From positions 186,001 to 250,000 of the forward strand of contig JAJYUT010000001.1 of assembly GCA_021792365.1 (NCBI GenBank): 64,000 bases of DNA. The letters run 5' to 3'. Positions within the stretch are counted from its first letter, which is position 1. Each line of letters begins with the position of its first letter. This stretch comes from Pseudomonadota bacterium (GTDB taxonomy: Bacteria > Pseudomonadota > Alphaproteobacteria > Dongiales > Dongiaceae). Below the pieces are notes generated by a model. That model did not search any database. It was not told the DNA's origin and saw only the letters and a list, made by a program, of their open reading frames with translations. Positions 36,011 through 45,430 of the stretch are shown in pieces. The position numbers and the translations under genes are program-made.

Positions 36011-36607
36011 ATGGTGACTTCAGGCCTGCCTGACATCGAAACACCACGCCTCATCCTGCGCAGCCTGCCGGCGGCCGCGCTCGCCGCGCTGGTTGCGGGC
36101 GACCGGGCGCTAGCCTCGCGCCAGGCGGGCTGCGACCTGAGCGATTTTCGGGACGATGCTCTGGCGATCGCCGCGTTGCGCCTGAATGATCTGACGGCGG
36201 ATCCCGATTACCTGCCCTGGTCGCTGCGCGCGATGCTGCTGAAGCCGGATCTCATGCTGGTCGGCCACTGCAATTTCCACAGCAAGCCGGGCGCAGCCTA
36301 TCTGGCCGAGGTGGCGCCAGACCTGGCGGAACTGAACGCGGTGGAACTCGGCTATTCGGTCTTGCCGGCGTTCCGGCGCCGCGGCTTCGCCGAGGAGGCC
36401 GCGTGGGGCCTGATGGACTGGGCCGGCCGGGAGCATGGCGTACGCCGCTTCGTCGTCTCGATCAGTCCCGAGAACGCCGCGTCTGTCGCCATGGCCCGGA
36501 AGCTGGGCTTCGCCAGGATCAGCGGCCATATCGACACGGAGGATGGCTATGAGGACATCCTCGTCAAGGACTGGAGACCTAGGGGTGAGGACCCCCGGCG
36601 GTCTTGA
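36011..36607 (+). CDS. GNAT-family acetyltransferase (RimJ-like)
   Basis: 198 residues, ATG 36011. IETPRLILRSLP at the start is the typical RimJ/RimL-type opening, and ELGYSVLPAFRRRGFAEEAAW (about 116-136) holds the acetyl-CoA motif A. The C-terminal ENAASVAMARKLGFARISGH is the family motif B. Probably modifies a small molecule or protein N-terminus; the target is not known. It is read alone. Confidence 0.87.
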   Translation: MVTSGLPDIETPRLILRSLPAAALAALVAGDRALASRQAGCDLSDFRDDALAIAALRLNDLTADPDYLPWSLRAMLLKPDLMLVGHCNFHSKPGAAYLAEVAPDLAELNAVELGYSVLPAFRRRGFAEEAAWGLMDWAGREHGVRRFVVSISPENAASVAMARKLGFARISGHIDTEDGYEDILVKDWRPRGEDPRRS

Positions 36608-36737
36608 AATCGTTAACTTCCCGACTAGATACTTGAGGTGGCCGCAAGGGTGGGTGTTCCGCCGGGCCATCCGGTGCCGCGCCGCAGGCGGGCGGCTCCG
36701 GGTTCAGCAGCTCGCTCATGCTGGAGGAGCTTCGAAG

Positions 36738-37199
36738 ATGACGCGCTTGTCCTTGTTCAACAGCCCGCTCCTGCTGGGCTTCGACCATTTCGAGCGAACC
36801 CTCGACCGCATCGCCAAGAGCGGCGCGGAAGGTTATCCGCCCTACAATATCGAGCAGATCGGCGAGGACCGGCTGCGCATCACGCTGGCGGTCGCCGGGT
36901 TCGGGCTGGATGATCTGGAGATCCAGATCGAGAGCAACCAGCTCACCATCAGGGGCCGGCAGACGGACGAACCGGAGCGTGTCTATCTCTATCGCGGGAT
37001 CGCGGCCCGGCAATTCCAGCGCAGCTTCGTGCTCGCGGAAGGGATCGAGGTCACGACCGCGACCCTCGACAACGGCCTGCTGTCGGTGGATCTGCAGCGG
37101 CCCAAGGCGGTGAGCCAGGTGCGCACGGTGCCGATCAGCCGAGCCCGGGGCGACCGCAGCGTCAGCAAGCGCGTGACGGTGGATGCCGAGAGCAAGTGA
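36738..37199 (+). CDS. Hsp20-family small heat-shock protein
   Basis: 153 residues, ATG 36738 after ctggaggagcttcgaag. The alpha-crystallin domain covers about 35-130: YPPYNIEQIGEDRLRITLAV, LEIQIESNQLTIRGRQTDE, then AARQFQRSFVLAEGIEV and LDNGLLSVDLQRP. It acts as an ATP-independent holdase. The DUF1150 gene directly downstream is its usual alphaproteobacterial partner. Confidence 0.95.
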   Translation: MTRLSLFNSPLLLGFDHFERTLDRIAKSGAEGYPPYNIEQIGEDRLRITLAVAGFGLDDLEIQIESNQLTIRGRQTDEPERVYLYRGIAARQFQRSFVLAEGIEVTTATLDNGLLSVDLQRPKAVSQVRTVPISRARGDRSVSKRVTVDAESK

Positions 37200-37284
37200 C
37201 GCGCAGCGCATGACGCCGGCGCGAGGAACGGGAAGACGAGGCGCCGCTGAGCGGGCTTCGAACCCGGAAGTGAAGGAGAAGACC

Positions 37285-37500
37285 ATGACCGAAGCGGAAC
37301 GCATTCGCGCCTTGACGCCCCAGGACCTGCTGATGCTGGGGATCAAGAACATCGCCTACATGAAGGATGTCGAGGTCGACGGCGAAACCGCGGTGGCCCT
37401 GTTCGCCGCCAACGGCCAGCAGATCGCCGTAATGGAAGACCGCGCGACCGCGACCGCGGCCGCCTGGCAGAACGGCCTTGCCCCCATGACGGTGCACTGA
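37285..37500 (+). CDS. DUF1150 family protein
   Basis: 71 residues, ATG 37285 with gaaggagaagacc upstream. LTPQDLLMLGIKNIAYMK and ALFAANGQQIAVMEDR are the family's conserved blocks. DUF1150 genes lie next to hsp20 genes throughout alphaproteobacteria, suggesting a role with the small heat-shock protein; no mechanism is known to me. Spacing to hsp20 is 85 bp. Confidence 0.92.
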   Translation: MTEAERIRALTPQDLLMLGIKNIAYMKDVEVDGETAVALFAANGQQIAVMEDRATATAAAWQNGLAPMTVH

Positions 37501-37541
37501 CCGGAACGTCCCTCCAGCGGAAGACCCTGCGGTGGAAGGCC

Positions 37542-37569
37542 CGGCCGTCCGCCGGCCGCTCCCTTTCTT
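37542..37569 (+). terminator. Possible terminator after DUF1150
   Basis: A 6-bp stem cggccg / cggccg with a 5-nt loop, followed by ctccctttctt, lies about 40 bp beyond the stop. The stem is short and the T-tract broken, so this is a weak candidate. Confidence 0.35.
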
Positions 37570-37645
37570 AATGGTTTCCTAACCGTAACAGCCGCAGCCT
37601 AGAGGCAAGCGGCGGGATGCCCTGCCGCCGATCAGGGGATTCCGG

Positions 37646-38878
37646 GTGGACCTGCAGGCGCTGAAGGACATCGTGACGGCGCACCGCGCCTGGCTGCGCA
37701 ACGAGCGTGGCGGACGGCGTGCCGACCTCTCCCTCAAGGTGATACGCGATCTCAACCTGCGCGGTCTCTGCCTGCCCAAGGCCAAGCTCACCGGAATCCA
37801 GCTCATCAACTGCGATCTCAGCGGCGCGGATCTGCACGAATGCGATCTGTTCGCCGCCAATCTGGCCGGCAGCCGTTTCGTCGGCGCGGATTGCCGGGAT
37901 TGCGATTTCCGCGGCGCGCATCTGCAAGGCGCCGACTTCTCCGAGGCCAAGCTGAGCGGCACGGATTTCCGCGCGGGCTCGCTGCTGGTCAGCAGCGGCG
38001 GCAGCGTCGAGCCGCCGAAGCGCGAGGAGTGGCAACCCACCAAAGCCGACACCGCCCTGAACCGCGCCGACCTGACCGGCGCGAAGCTGCGCAATTCCAT
38101 CATCCGCAAGGCCGATTTCTCCGGTGCCGTCCTGCGCAATGCCGATCTCAGCGGGGCCAATCTCGACGGCTCCTCGCTGAAGGACGCCGACTTGCGCGGC
38201 GCCAATCTCGCCAATTGCGACCTGACCGGCACGCAGCTCAATCGCGCGGTGCTCAGCGGCGCGTTCCTCGATGGCGCGGTGCTGACAGACGCGAACGTGC
38301 ATGGCGCCGACCTCAAGGGGGCGATCTTCAACAACCTCGACACCTCGGTGACGATCTCGGTCGATGATTCGGCGGAGACCCAGGCGCTGATCAAGGAGAT
38401 GATCGTCGCGCATGAAAGCTGGGTGACGTCGTGCGGCGCGGAAGGCCAGCGCGCCGATTTCTCCAATGCCGACCTGTCAGGCCTCGATTTCTCGGGCCGC
38501 AACCTGCGCGGCGCGCTGTTCTCGGATTCGCGCTTGCGCTCCGCCAGGTTCCGGCGCGCCATCGTCGACCTTGCCGATTTCTCGCGATCCGATCTGACGG
38601 GTGCGATCTTCGAGCAGGCGTCTCTGCGCGGCACGAACTTCACTGGCGCCAACCTGCGGCGCGCCGATTTCCGCAAGTCCGACCTGGAGGTCGAACTCGC
38701 CGTGCTGTCCGACGGCAAGGCGCGGGAATGGCCGCCGCGATTCAACGGCTGCAAGCTGGAAGAGGCCAATTTCAAGGACGTGAAGGCCAGCCGCGTTCTG
38801 GCCAGCAACGCCGTCACCAACAAGGTGATTGCCGACGAGGCTTTCCTGAAGCTGCTGGCCGCGGGGGCGACCGCCTAG
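37646..38878 (+). CDS. Pentapeptide-repeat protein with two repeated headed domains
   Basis: 410 residues, GTG start at 37646. Two pentapeptide-repeat blocks (about 45-230 and 270-350) are rich in A[DN]LXX and [DN]FSG steps, as in LSGADLHECDLFAANLAG, which fold into right-handed beta helices. Each block is headed by the same kind of short segment: DIVTAHRAWLRNERGGRRADL near 5-25 and MIVAHESWVTSCGAEGQRADF near 252-272. The shared H-x-x-W and G-x-R-A-D suggest a duplicated structural unit. The product may be a scaffold or nucleic-acid mimic, but that is a guess from fold alone. Confidence 0.9.
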   Translation: MDLQALKDIVTAHRAWLRNERGGRRADLSLKVIRDLNLRGLCLPKAKLTGIQLINCDLSGADLHECDLFAANLAGSRFVGADCRDCDFRGAHLQGADFSEAKLSGTDFRAGSLLVSSGGSVEPPKREEWQPTKADTALNRADLTGAKLRNSIIRKADFSGAVLRNADLSGANLDGSSLKDADLRGANLANCDLTGTQLNRAVLSGAFLDGAVLTDANVHGADLKGAIFNNLDTSVTISVDDSAETQALIKEMIVAHESWVTSCGAEGQRADFSNADLSGLDFSGRNLRGALFSDSRLRSARFRRAIVDLADFSRSDLTGAIFEQASLRGTNFTGANLRRADFRKSDLEVELAVLSDGKAREWPPRFNGCKLEEANFKDVKASRVLASNAVTNKVIADEAFLKLLAAGATA

Positions 38879-38887
38879 GGAACGCCC

Positions 38888-39352
38888 TTACGCCGCGTGG
38901 CTTTTCGCGGTGTCGGTCAAGAGCGCGTAGATCGCGTCCGTCTGGTCGGCGCCGCGCAGCTTCTCGCACACGGACTTGTCGCGCAGCAGGCGACTGACGC
39001 GTGCCAGCGCCTTCAGATGGTCCGCGCCGGCGCCTTCGGGCGCGAGCAGCAGGAACACCAGGTCCACCGGCTGCTCGTCGATCGCGTCGAAATCCACCGG
39101 CTCGTCCAGGCGCGCGAACAAGCCGAACAGCTCCTTTATCTCCGCCAGCTTGCCGTGGGGAATCGCGATGCCGTTGCCGACGCCGGTGGTCCCCAGGCGC
39201 TCACGCTCCAGCAGCACGTCGAAGACGGCGCGCTCATGCAGTCCGGTGAGCTCGGCCGCGCGCTTCGCCAGTTCCTGCAAGACGTGCTTCTTGCTGGTCG
39301 CCTTGAGGCGCGGCATGACCCGCGCCGGCGTGATGAGATCTTCAATTTCCAT
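38888..39352 (-). CDS. ptsN: PTS IIA-like nitrogen-regulatory protein
   Basis: 154 residues. His66 in GVGNGIAIPHGKLAE is the phosphorylation site of EIIA-Ntr. The protein acts in the nitrogen PTS, regulating potassium, carbon-nitrogen balance and envelope stress in other bacteria. It is at the end of lptA-lptB-rpoN-hpf-ptsN, the usual position. Confidence 0.96.
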   Translation of the reverse strand: MEIEDLITPARVMPRLKATSKKHVLQELAKRAAELTGLHERAVFDVLLERERLGTTGVGNGIAIPHGKLAEIKELFGLFARLDEPVDFDAIDEQPVDLVFLLLAPEGAGADHLKALARVSRLLRDKSVCEKLRGADQTDAIYALLTDTAKSHAA

Positions 39353-39391
39353 TGAATCTGTCCTTGGGTCCCGATTCAGCCTAGAGCCCGC

Positions 39392-39997
39392 TTACTGCCG
39401 GGCTTGGCCAGCCGCGCCACCCTGCGCCTGTCCCAGGCGCGGATCGACCCAGCCGATATTGCCGTCGTTGCGGCGATAAACCATGTTCAATCCGCCATGC
39501 GCCCGATTGGTGAACATCATGGCCTTCAAATCCGACAGATCGAGCCGCATCACCGCCTCGCCGACCGTCAGGGTCGGGATCTCGGTCTGCATCTCCGCGA
39601 TCACCGCGGGCGCCTCGCTGCCATTGGCAACGGCGGCTTCGGCCTCTTCCGATTCCGGCGCCAGGATGTATTGCGAGGCCCGGAAGCTTTGCGTCTCCGT
39701 GCGATGATGGTCGCGCAGCCGCCGCTTGTAGCGGCGCATGCGCTTGGCCAGGTGGTCCATCGCCAGGTCAAAGGCAGCATAGGCCTGGTCGGCGGAAGCC
39801 TCCGCCTGCACCAGGATGCCACGTCCGACATGGACCGAGAGATCGGTACTGAACAGATGCGACTGCTTGGAGAAGGTCACCGTCGCCTCGATCGGGTTAC
39901 CGAAGTATTTCGCGATGCCATGATCAAGCGCCTGCGCGACATGAGTCCGTAGCGCCTCACCGACGTCGATGTTCTTGCCTTTGACTGTCAGATTCAT
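39392..39997 (-). CDS. hpf: Ribosome hibernation promoting factor, long form
   Basis: 201 residues, so long HPF with an N-terminal ribosome-binding domain (NLTVKGKNIDVGEALR to about residue 100) and a C-terminal dimerisation domain (LTVGEAVMRLDLSDLKAMMFTN near 143-164). It dimerises 70S ribosomes into 100S particles in stationary phase. The start ATG 39997 fits the family; frames extending further upstream lack support. Confidence 0.95.
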   Translation of the reverse strand: MNLTVKGKNIDVGEALRTHVAQALDHGIAKYFGNPIEATVTFSKQSHLFSTDLSVHVGRGILVQAEASADQAYAAFDLAMDHLAKRMRRYKRRLRDHHRTETQSFRASQYILAPESEEAEAAVANGSEAPAVIAEMQTEIPTLTVGEAVMRLDLSDLKAMMFTNRAHGGLNMVYRRNDGNIGWVDPRLGQAQGGAAGQARQ

Positions 39998-40159
39998 GAT
40001 CGTTGTCCAACAGACGGGTGGTGCCGCACAGCTGTCAAGGCGGCCATTCGGCCACTTACCTTCGTGCCCGTCCGACGGCGGGCCGGGACCATATGTACCG
40101 CCCCCTCCCAAGTCAAGGGCGGTCTCCCCATCGATCCTGGGGGCATGATGTAGCGCGCC

Positions 40160-41665
40160 TCAGGCCGAACGCAAGGACTTCTCACGCCGGCGCTGGACCG
40201 ACGATGGAATTCTCAACGATTCCCTGTATTTAGCGACGGTCCGCCGGGCGATATCCACGCCCTCGCTCTTGAGCATGGCGACCAACTGGTCATCGGACAG
40301 AACTGTCTCCGGCGGCTCCCTGTCGATCAGTTCCCTGATGCGGGAGCGCACGGCCTCGGCGGAGTGGCTGTCGGCGCCATCCGCGGCCTGAATCGCTGCC
40401 GAAAAGAAGTAGCGCAGCTCGAACAGGCCGCGCGGCGTCGCCATGAACTTGTTGGCGGCGACGCGGCTCACCGTGCTCTCGTGCATGCCGATCTCGTCCG
40501 CGATGTTGCGGCGGATCAGCGGCTTCAGATGCTTGACGCCGTGCAGAAAGAACATTTCCTGCTGGCGCACGATCTCGCTCGCCACCTTGAGGATGGTGGT
40601 GGCGCGCTGGTGCAGCGTCTTCACCAGCCAGTTGGCCGCGGAGAGCCGGTCTGCGAGGTAGTCCCTTTCCGCCTTGCTCGGCGCCTTGCCGGTGACGCGC
40701 GTGTGGTACTGCTGATTGATGAGCAGCCGCGGCAGCGTGTCGCTGTTCAGCTCCACCGACCAGGAGCCGTCCGACAGGCGGTGCACCATGATGTCGGGCT
40801 GGATGGCCTGCACCTCGGTGCGGTCGAAGGCATAGCCCGGTCGCGGATTGAGAGAGCGGATCTCCGCCGCCATGTCGGCGAGGTCCTCCGCATCGACACC
40901 GCACACCTTCATGAGCTGCGCGCGATCGTGCCGCGCCAGGAGATCGAGATTGTCGAGCAGCGCCTGCATCGCGGGGTCGAGCCGGTCGCGCTCCTTCAAT
41001 TGCAGCGCCAGGCATTCCGCGAGATTGCGCGCGGCGACCCCGACTGGATCGAATTGCTGGATCCTTTTCAGAACGGATTCGACCAGTTCGAACGAGCAGC
41101 CGAGCCGCTCCGCCAACGCCGGCAGATCGCCCTGGACGTAGCCGGCATCGTCGATGAGGTCGATGATCTGCAATCCGATCAGCCGCTCGGTCGGGTCGGC
41201 GATCTCGATGCCGAGCTGCTGCTCCAAATGCTCGCGCAGGGTCAGATCGCGCGTCAGCGTCTCCTGGAAATCGCCATCCTCGTCCGGAAAATCGCCGCGG
41301 CCGCTGCCGACGCGCCAGTTGGCCTGGCCGGATGGCTCGCCGAAGTCGGCGCTGTTGCCGGTATAGACGTTGTCGTAATCGGCATCGATCGGGGAGTCCT
41401 TGGCGTCCGGCAGGTGCTCACGGTCGCCGAACTCCTTGGTGTCCAGCATGCCGTCCGCATGGCCGTCCTCGGCCGCGGACTCGGCCGGTCCCTCGCGCTC
41501 GGACTCGTCCGCCCGCTCGAGCAGCGGGTTGCTTTCCAGCTCTTCCTCGACATAGGCGGTGAGGTCCTGATTCGACAGCTCCAGCAGCTTGATCGCCTGC
41601 TGGAGCTGCGGCGTCATGACGAGGGACTGCGCCTGGCGCAGATCTAAGCGTTGTGATACGGCCAT
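40160..41665 (-). CDS. rpoN: RNA polymerase sigma-54 factor
   Basis: 501 residues in the order AID, core-binding, DNA-binding. LDLRQAQSLVMTPQLQQAIKLLELSN begins the activator-interacting region, and the C-terminal RpoN box reads DIARRTVAKYRESL. Acidic residues lie between about 50 and 110, as usual. It needs AAA+ activators such as NtrC and acts at -24/-12 promoters. Cotranscribed after lptB by 12 bp. Confidence 0.97.
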   Translation of the reverse strand: MAVSQRLDLRQAQSLVMTPQLQQAIKLLELSNQDLTAYVEEELESNPLLERADESEREGPAESAAEDGHADGMLDTKEFGDREHLPDAKDSPIDADYDNVYTGNSADFGEPSGQANWRVGSGRGDFPDEDGDFQETLTRDLTLREHLEQQLGIEIADPTERLIGLQIIDLIDDAGYVQGDLPALAERLGCSFELVESVLKRIQQFDPVGVAARNLAECLALQLKERDRLDPAMQALLDNLDLLARHDRAQLMKVCGVDAEDLADMAAEIRSLNPRPGYAFDRTEVQAIQPDIMVHRLSDGSWSVELNSDTLPRLLINQQYHTRVTGKAPSKAERDYLADRLSAANWLVKTLHQRATTILKVASEIVRQQEMFFLHGVKHLKPLIRRNIADEIGMHESTVSRVAANKFMATPRGLFELRYFFSAAIQAADGADSHSAEAVRSRIRELIDREPPETVLSDDQLVAMLKSEGVDIARRTVAKYRESLRIPSSVQRRREKSLRSA

Positions 41666-41677
41666 TTGGGCCCGAAA

Positions 41678-42502
41678 CTAGAGCGAGAACCTTTCGCCAA
41701 GGTAAACGCGTCGGACCGCCGGGTCATTTACAATCTGCGCCGGCGTGCCTTCCGCCAGCACGCCGCCTTCATTGAGCACGTACGCCCGATCGACGATGTC
41801 CAGCGTGTCGCGCACGTTGTGATCCGTGATCAGCACGCCGATGCCGCGATCCTTGAGATGGGACACGAGGTCGCGGATGTCGGCGACTGCGATCGGATCG
41901 ATTCCGGCCAGCGGCTCGTCGAGCAATACATAATTCGGCTTGGCCGCCAGGCAGCGCGCAATCTCCACGCGCCGCCGCTCACCGCCCGACAGGGCGGTCG
42001 CCGGCACCTTGCGCAAGTGGCCGACCGCGAAGTCCGCCAGCAGGCGATTCAGGCGATCGTCGCGCGCGCGCTTGTCCGGCTCCGTCACCTCGAGCACCGC
42101 CATGATGTTGTCCGCGACGCTCATGCCGCGGAAGATCGAGCTCTCCTGCGGCAGATAGGCGATGCCGCCGCGGGCGCGCAGATACATCGGGAGATCGGTG
42201 ATCTCCTCGCCGTCGAGATAGATCGCGCCGGCATCTGACTTGGTGAGGCCGGTCATGATGTAGAAGCAGGTCGTCTTGCCGGCGCCGTTGGGCCCGAGCA
42301 GGCCGACAGCCTCGCCGCGCTGCACGCCGATCGTCACGTCGCGCAGGACCGGGCGGCGGCGGTATTGCTTGCCGATGTGATAGGCAACCAGGCCTTCGAT
42401 GCCGGTGGGGTCGACCTCCGCGCCGTTCACGACGAAGGTGGGGCCGACCGGATGGGCCGTGCCGTTCACCTGTTCCTCGCGCTGGTCGCCGGATTCCATC
42501 AT
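41678..42502 (-). CDS. lptB: LPS export ABC transporter ATP-binding protein
   Basis: 274 residues. Walker A GPNGAGKTTCFYIM (about 74-87), signature LSGGERRRVEIARCLA, and Walker B NYVLLDEPLAGIDP are clear. It powers extraction of LPS from the inner membrane with LptFG and passes it to LptC. The N-terminus is about 30 residues longer than the E. coli form (MESGDQREEQVNGTAH...), so the start may lie downstream. Overlaps lptA (ATGA). Confidence 0.95.
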   Translation of the reverse strand: MMESGDQREEQVNGTAHPVGPTFVVNGAEVDPTGIEGLVAYHIGKQYRRRPVLRDVTIGVQRGEAVGLLGPNGAGKTTCFYIMTGLTKSDAGAIYLDGEEITDLPMYLRARGGIAYLPQESSIFRGMSVADNIMAVLEVTEPDKRARDDRLNRLLADFAVGHLRKVPATALSGGERRRVEIARCLAAKPNYVLLDEPLAGIDPIAVADIRDLVSHLKDRGIGVLITDHNVRDTLDIVDRAYVLNEGGVLAEGTPAQIVNDPAVRRVYLGERFSL

Positions 42503-43488
42503 TGCGTCACTGGCGCCGGCGCGGCGCCGGTACTTGGCTCGTTGCCCGATTTGTTCTCCTTCGGCTTGATCACCGTGAAGACACGCTGGCCCTGCGCCGG
42601 CAGCAGACGGTTGACGTCGTTCTGCAGGTCCAGCTCCGCGCGGCCGCCGCGATAGGTGTTGTCCTTGCTCTTGATCACCACGTTGCCGGTCAGGATCGCG
42701 ATCTCCGTGTTCGGATCGTAGTCGAGGCGCTCTGAGAAGGCGGTCTGCTCCTTCCGGTCGACGCGCACATGGCCCCGCGCCTCCACCTGGTAGACTTCGG
42801 AGCCGTCGCCCGATTCGTCCGCGGGCGTCGCCGGGTCGTCCATGGCGTCGCGGAAATAGGCGGTCGCCTCGTCGGAATGGATGACGGTGTCCTTCTCGGG
42901 CCGGACGATGACGACGTTCCCCTTCGCCACCACCACATCCTTGTCGCGCCAGTATTCGATCTGGTCGCGCGCGGTCACGGTCTGCTGCTCGGTGACGATC
43001 TTCAACTTCTTGCCGGTGAGCACCAGCAGGCGCTCGGCCTCCTTGTATTCGGCATAGTCGCCGTAGGAGGTGGACTCGCCGGTGACGATCTTGACGTTGC
43101 CGAACGCCTCCCAGCGCGTGAGCTCATCCTGCGCGTCGAGATAGGCGACCAGCGTATCGGCGGCGATCGACGTGTCGCCCTGATTGGCGACGGCATTGCC
43201 GCGCGCCGTGTAGGTGCGCGTATCGCGCCGCCACTCGATCCCATTGTCCGCGGAGATCTCGATCGGCTCGTCCTCGCTCTCGTCCAGGCCGAACCCGCCG
43301 CCACCGCCGGTGGCCGCACCGCCATCCTGCGCTCCGGTTCCCTGCGCGCCCGTTTCCTGCGCCCCAGTCTCTTGTGCGGGCGCAGGCGCGGCGAGCAGCA
43401 GGATCAAGGCGGACGCGAACACGCCGATCGCCGCGATGCAGCGGCGCGACGGCTTCGCGGATTCGGTGACAGCGCCGATCGGGCTCAT
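42499..43488 (-). CDS. lptA: LPS transport periplasmic protein LptA (OstA-like)
   Basis: 329 residues, longer than E. coli LptA. A signal peptide (ASALILLLAAPAPAQ) precedes a Gln/Gly/Ala-rich linker, then the OstA beta-jellyroll repeats: PIEISADNGIEWRRDTRTY, LVAYLDAQDELTRWEAFG, and others. LptA bridges LptC and LptD across the periplasm. Coupled to lptC (ATGA) and lptB. Confidence 0.9.
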   Translation of the reverse strand: MSPIGAVTESAKPSRRCIAAIGVFASALILLLAAPAPAQETGAQETGAQGTGAQDGGAATGGGGGFGLDESEDEPIEISADNGIEWRRDTRTYTARGNAVANQGDTSIAADTLVAYLDAQDELTRWEAFGNVKIVTGESTSYGDYAEYKEAERLLVLTGKKLKIVTEQQTVTARDQIEYWRDKDVVVAKGNVVIVRPEKDTVIHSDEATAYFRDAMDDPATPADESGDGSEVYQVEARGHVRVDRKEQTAFSERLDYDPNTEIAILTGNVVIKSKDNTYRGGRAELDLQNDVNRLLPAQGQRVFTVIKPKENKSGNEPSTGAAPAPVTQ

Positions 43489-44207
43489 CCGCCCCGCTCC
43501 TTCTGCTTGGGATAGATCTTCAAATAGGCCTTGCCGGTGAATATTACCGTATCGCCGTCATCGCGCACGCGGAATCCCTCCGAGACCAGCTCGCCGTCGC
43601 CGTTCTGGCCCAGCACGGTCTCGTCGCCCTCGGCGGTCTTCTCCTTCAAGTCGACGGTGGCGCTGTTGGTCTGGAATGACAGGCCATTGTCGTGGAACAG
43701 CGTCACATCGCCGGTCAAGGTGATGATGTCGGCGTCGCGGTCGAGCAGGCCGCTATTCGCCTTCAAGGCGACATACGCGCCGCTGGCGAGGACGATGTCG
43801 GCCAGCGGCCTCTTCAAGGAAATGTGCCGGTCGTTGCCGTCGATGTGCGACGCGGAATCGGCGGTGATGCTGAACGGCCGCCCCCTGGCATCCCGGCCGT
43901 CATACTGAACGTCGTTGACCGTCACCTCCGCCTTCTCGGTGGCCGGGCGGACGGGAGAGATGACGTCCGGCGGGACCACCGAGTCGCGCGCCTGCCACCA
44001 CCAGTAGCCGAGATAGCCCAGCGTGACGGCCATGATGGTCGGCAGGGCGACCTTGAGCACCTGCACGGAGATGCCGCGCCGCCGCTTGGGGCGCGCGGAG
44101 GGGTCGCGGCGCGGCGCGATCTTGCGCAACCCGCCGAGCACCATGTCGGGCGCGGGATCCGGTTTCGAAACCGGCTGAAGGGTGAGATCGTCGTTCTGGT
44201 TCGCCAT
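43485..44207 (-). CDS. lptC: LPS export system protein LptC
   Basis: 240 residues. A transmembrane anchor (VALPTIMAVTLGYLGYWWW, about 50-68) precedes the periplasmic jellyroll domain, with VNDVQYDGRDARGRPFSITA and later FQTNSATVDLKEKTAEG. It receives LPS from LptBFG and passes it to LptA. Starts at ATG 44207, 17 bp after kdsD. Confidence 0.93.
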   Translation of the reverse strand: MANQNDDLTLQPVSKPDPAPDMVLGGLRKIAPRRDPSARPKRRRGISVQVLKVALPTIMAVTLGYLGYWWWQARDSVVPPDVISPVRPATEKAEVTVNDVQYDGRDARGRPFSITADSASHIDGNDRHISLKRPLADIVLASGAYVALKANSGLLDRDADIITLTGDVTLFHDNGLSFQTNSATVDLKEKTAEGDETVLGQNGDGELVSEGFRVRDDGDTVIFTGKAYLKIYPKQKERGG

Positions 44208-44224
44208 GACCGGTCAGTCCTTCG

Positions 44225-45265
44225 TCACGCAACCCCGGCCTTCAGGCAGTCATGCAGCCGCACGATGCCGACCGGCTTGCGGTCTTCCAGGACGAACAGC
44301 GAGGTGATCGCTTTCTCGTTCATCGCATGCAAGGCTTCCGCCGCCAGCGCGCCGCGACGGATGGTGCGCGGATGCTCGGTCATCACCTCGCGGACGGTGC
44401 GGTGCATCAGGTCGGCATTCATATGCCGCCGCAGATCGCCGTCGGTAACGATGCCGGCGAGATTGCCGCCCGCATCCACCGCGCCGACGCAGCCGAAGGT
44501 CTTGGCCGTCATTTCCAGGATGGCCTCCTGCATGCCGGCCTCAACGCTGATCAGCGGCAATTCCTTGCCCACATGCATGAGGTCGGCAACCCGAAGCAGC
44601 CTCTGCCCGAGCTTGCCGCCGGGATGGAGCGCCCGGAAATCATCCGTCGAGAAGCCCTTGCGCTCCAGCAGAGCGACCGCGAGCGCATCGCCGAGAGCGA
44701 TCATCATGGTCGTCGAGGTGGTCGGCGCGATCGCCATGGTGCCGGCCTCGCCCACCTTGGGCAGCGTCAGGGTGACGTCAGCCGCCGCGCCCAAAGTGGA
44801 ATTCGCGTTCCCGGTGATCGCGATCAGGGGGATCGACCAGCGGCGGGTATGGCTGACGATGTCCGCCAACTCGAACGTCTCGCCGGAATTGGACAACGCC
44901 ACAACCGCATCCGCGGCGGTGACCATGCCGAGATCGCCGTGGCTGGCCTCGGCGGGATGGACGAATTGCGCGGGCGTCCCGGTCGAGGCGAAGGTCGCCG
45001 CGATCTTGCGGGCGATATGACCGCTCTTGCCCATGCCGGTCACGATCACGCGCCCGGTCACGCCGGCCAGAATGTCGAGGGCGCGCGAGATGCGCTCGTC
45101 CAGCCCGCGCGCCAGCAGCATCAGGGCGTCGGCCTCCTGGGTCAGGACGCGTTGCGCCGCCGTCAGCGAATCGGCTGTCGTCGTATCCGTGGCGGATGGC
45201 GTGTGTGCGGAGCCTTCGGGCGCCAACAGCGCCTCGCTCGCCTCGCCTCTTGCCCGTGCCGTCAA
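44225..45265 (-). CDS. kdsD: D-arabinose 5-phosphate isomerase
   Basis: 346 residues: SIS domain (about 55-200, with GMGKSGHIARKIAATFASTG) and two C-terminal CBS domains (about 225-335, with GVVDA and GDLRRHM-type motifs, here TDGDLRRHM). It makes arabinose 5-phosphate for Kdo, part of LPS inner core. The placement just upstream of lptC fits. The N-terminus may be about 20 residues too long. Confidence 0.94.
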   Translation of the reverse strand: MTARARGEASEALLAPEGSAHTPSATDTTTADSLTAAQRVLTQEADALMLLARGLDERISRALDILAGVTGRVIVTGMGKSGHIARKIAATFASTGTPAQFVHPAEASHGDLGMVTAADAVVALSNSGETFELADIVSHTRRWSIPLIAITGNANSTLGAAADVTLTLPKVGEAGTMAIAPTTSTTMMIALGDALAVALLERKGFSTDDFRALHPGGKLGQRLLRVADLMHVGKELPLISVEAGMQEAILEMTAKTFGCVGAVDAGGNLAGIVTDGDLRRHMNADLMHRTVREVMTEHPRTIRRGALAAEALHAMNEKAITSLFVLEDRKPVGIVRLHDCLKAGVA

Positions 45266-45430
45266 TGCCCTCTCCTCAATCTACGGCGGCAGTCCATCGA
45301 GACTGGCCGGGACCATAACGCCACACCGGCGGCAAATCCAGCCAAGTCCCACCCTGGGACAGCCCTCGGGCCCTTCCGATCCCCGCTCAAATCTGAAGAA
45401 GATCATGGCGCGACCCGCGGCCGCGCCCGA

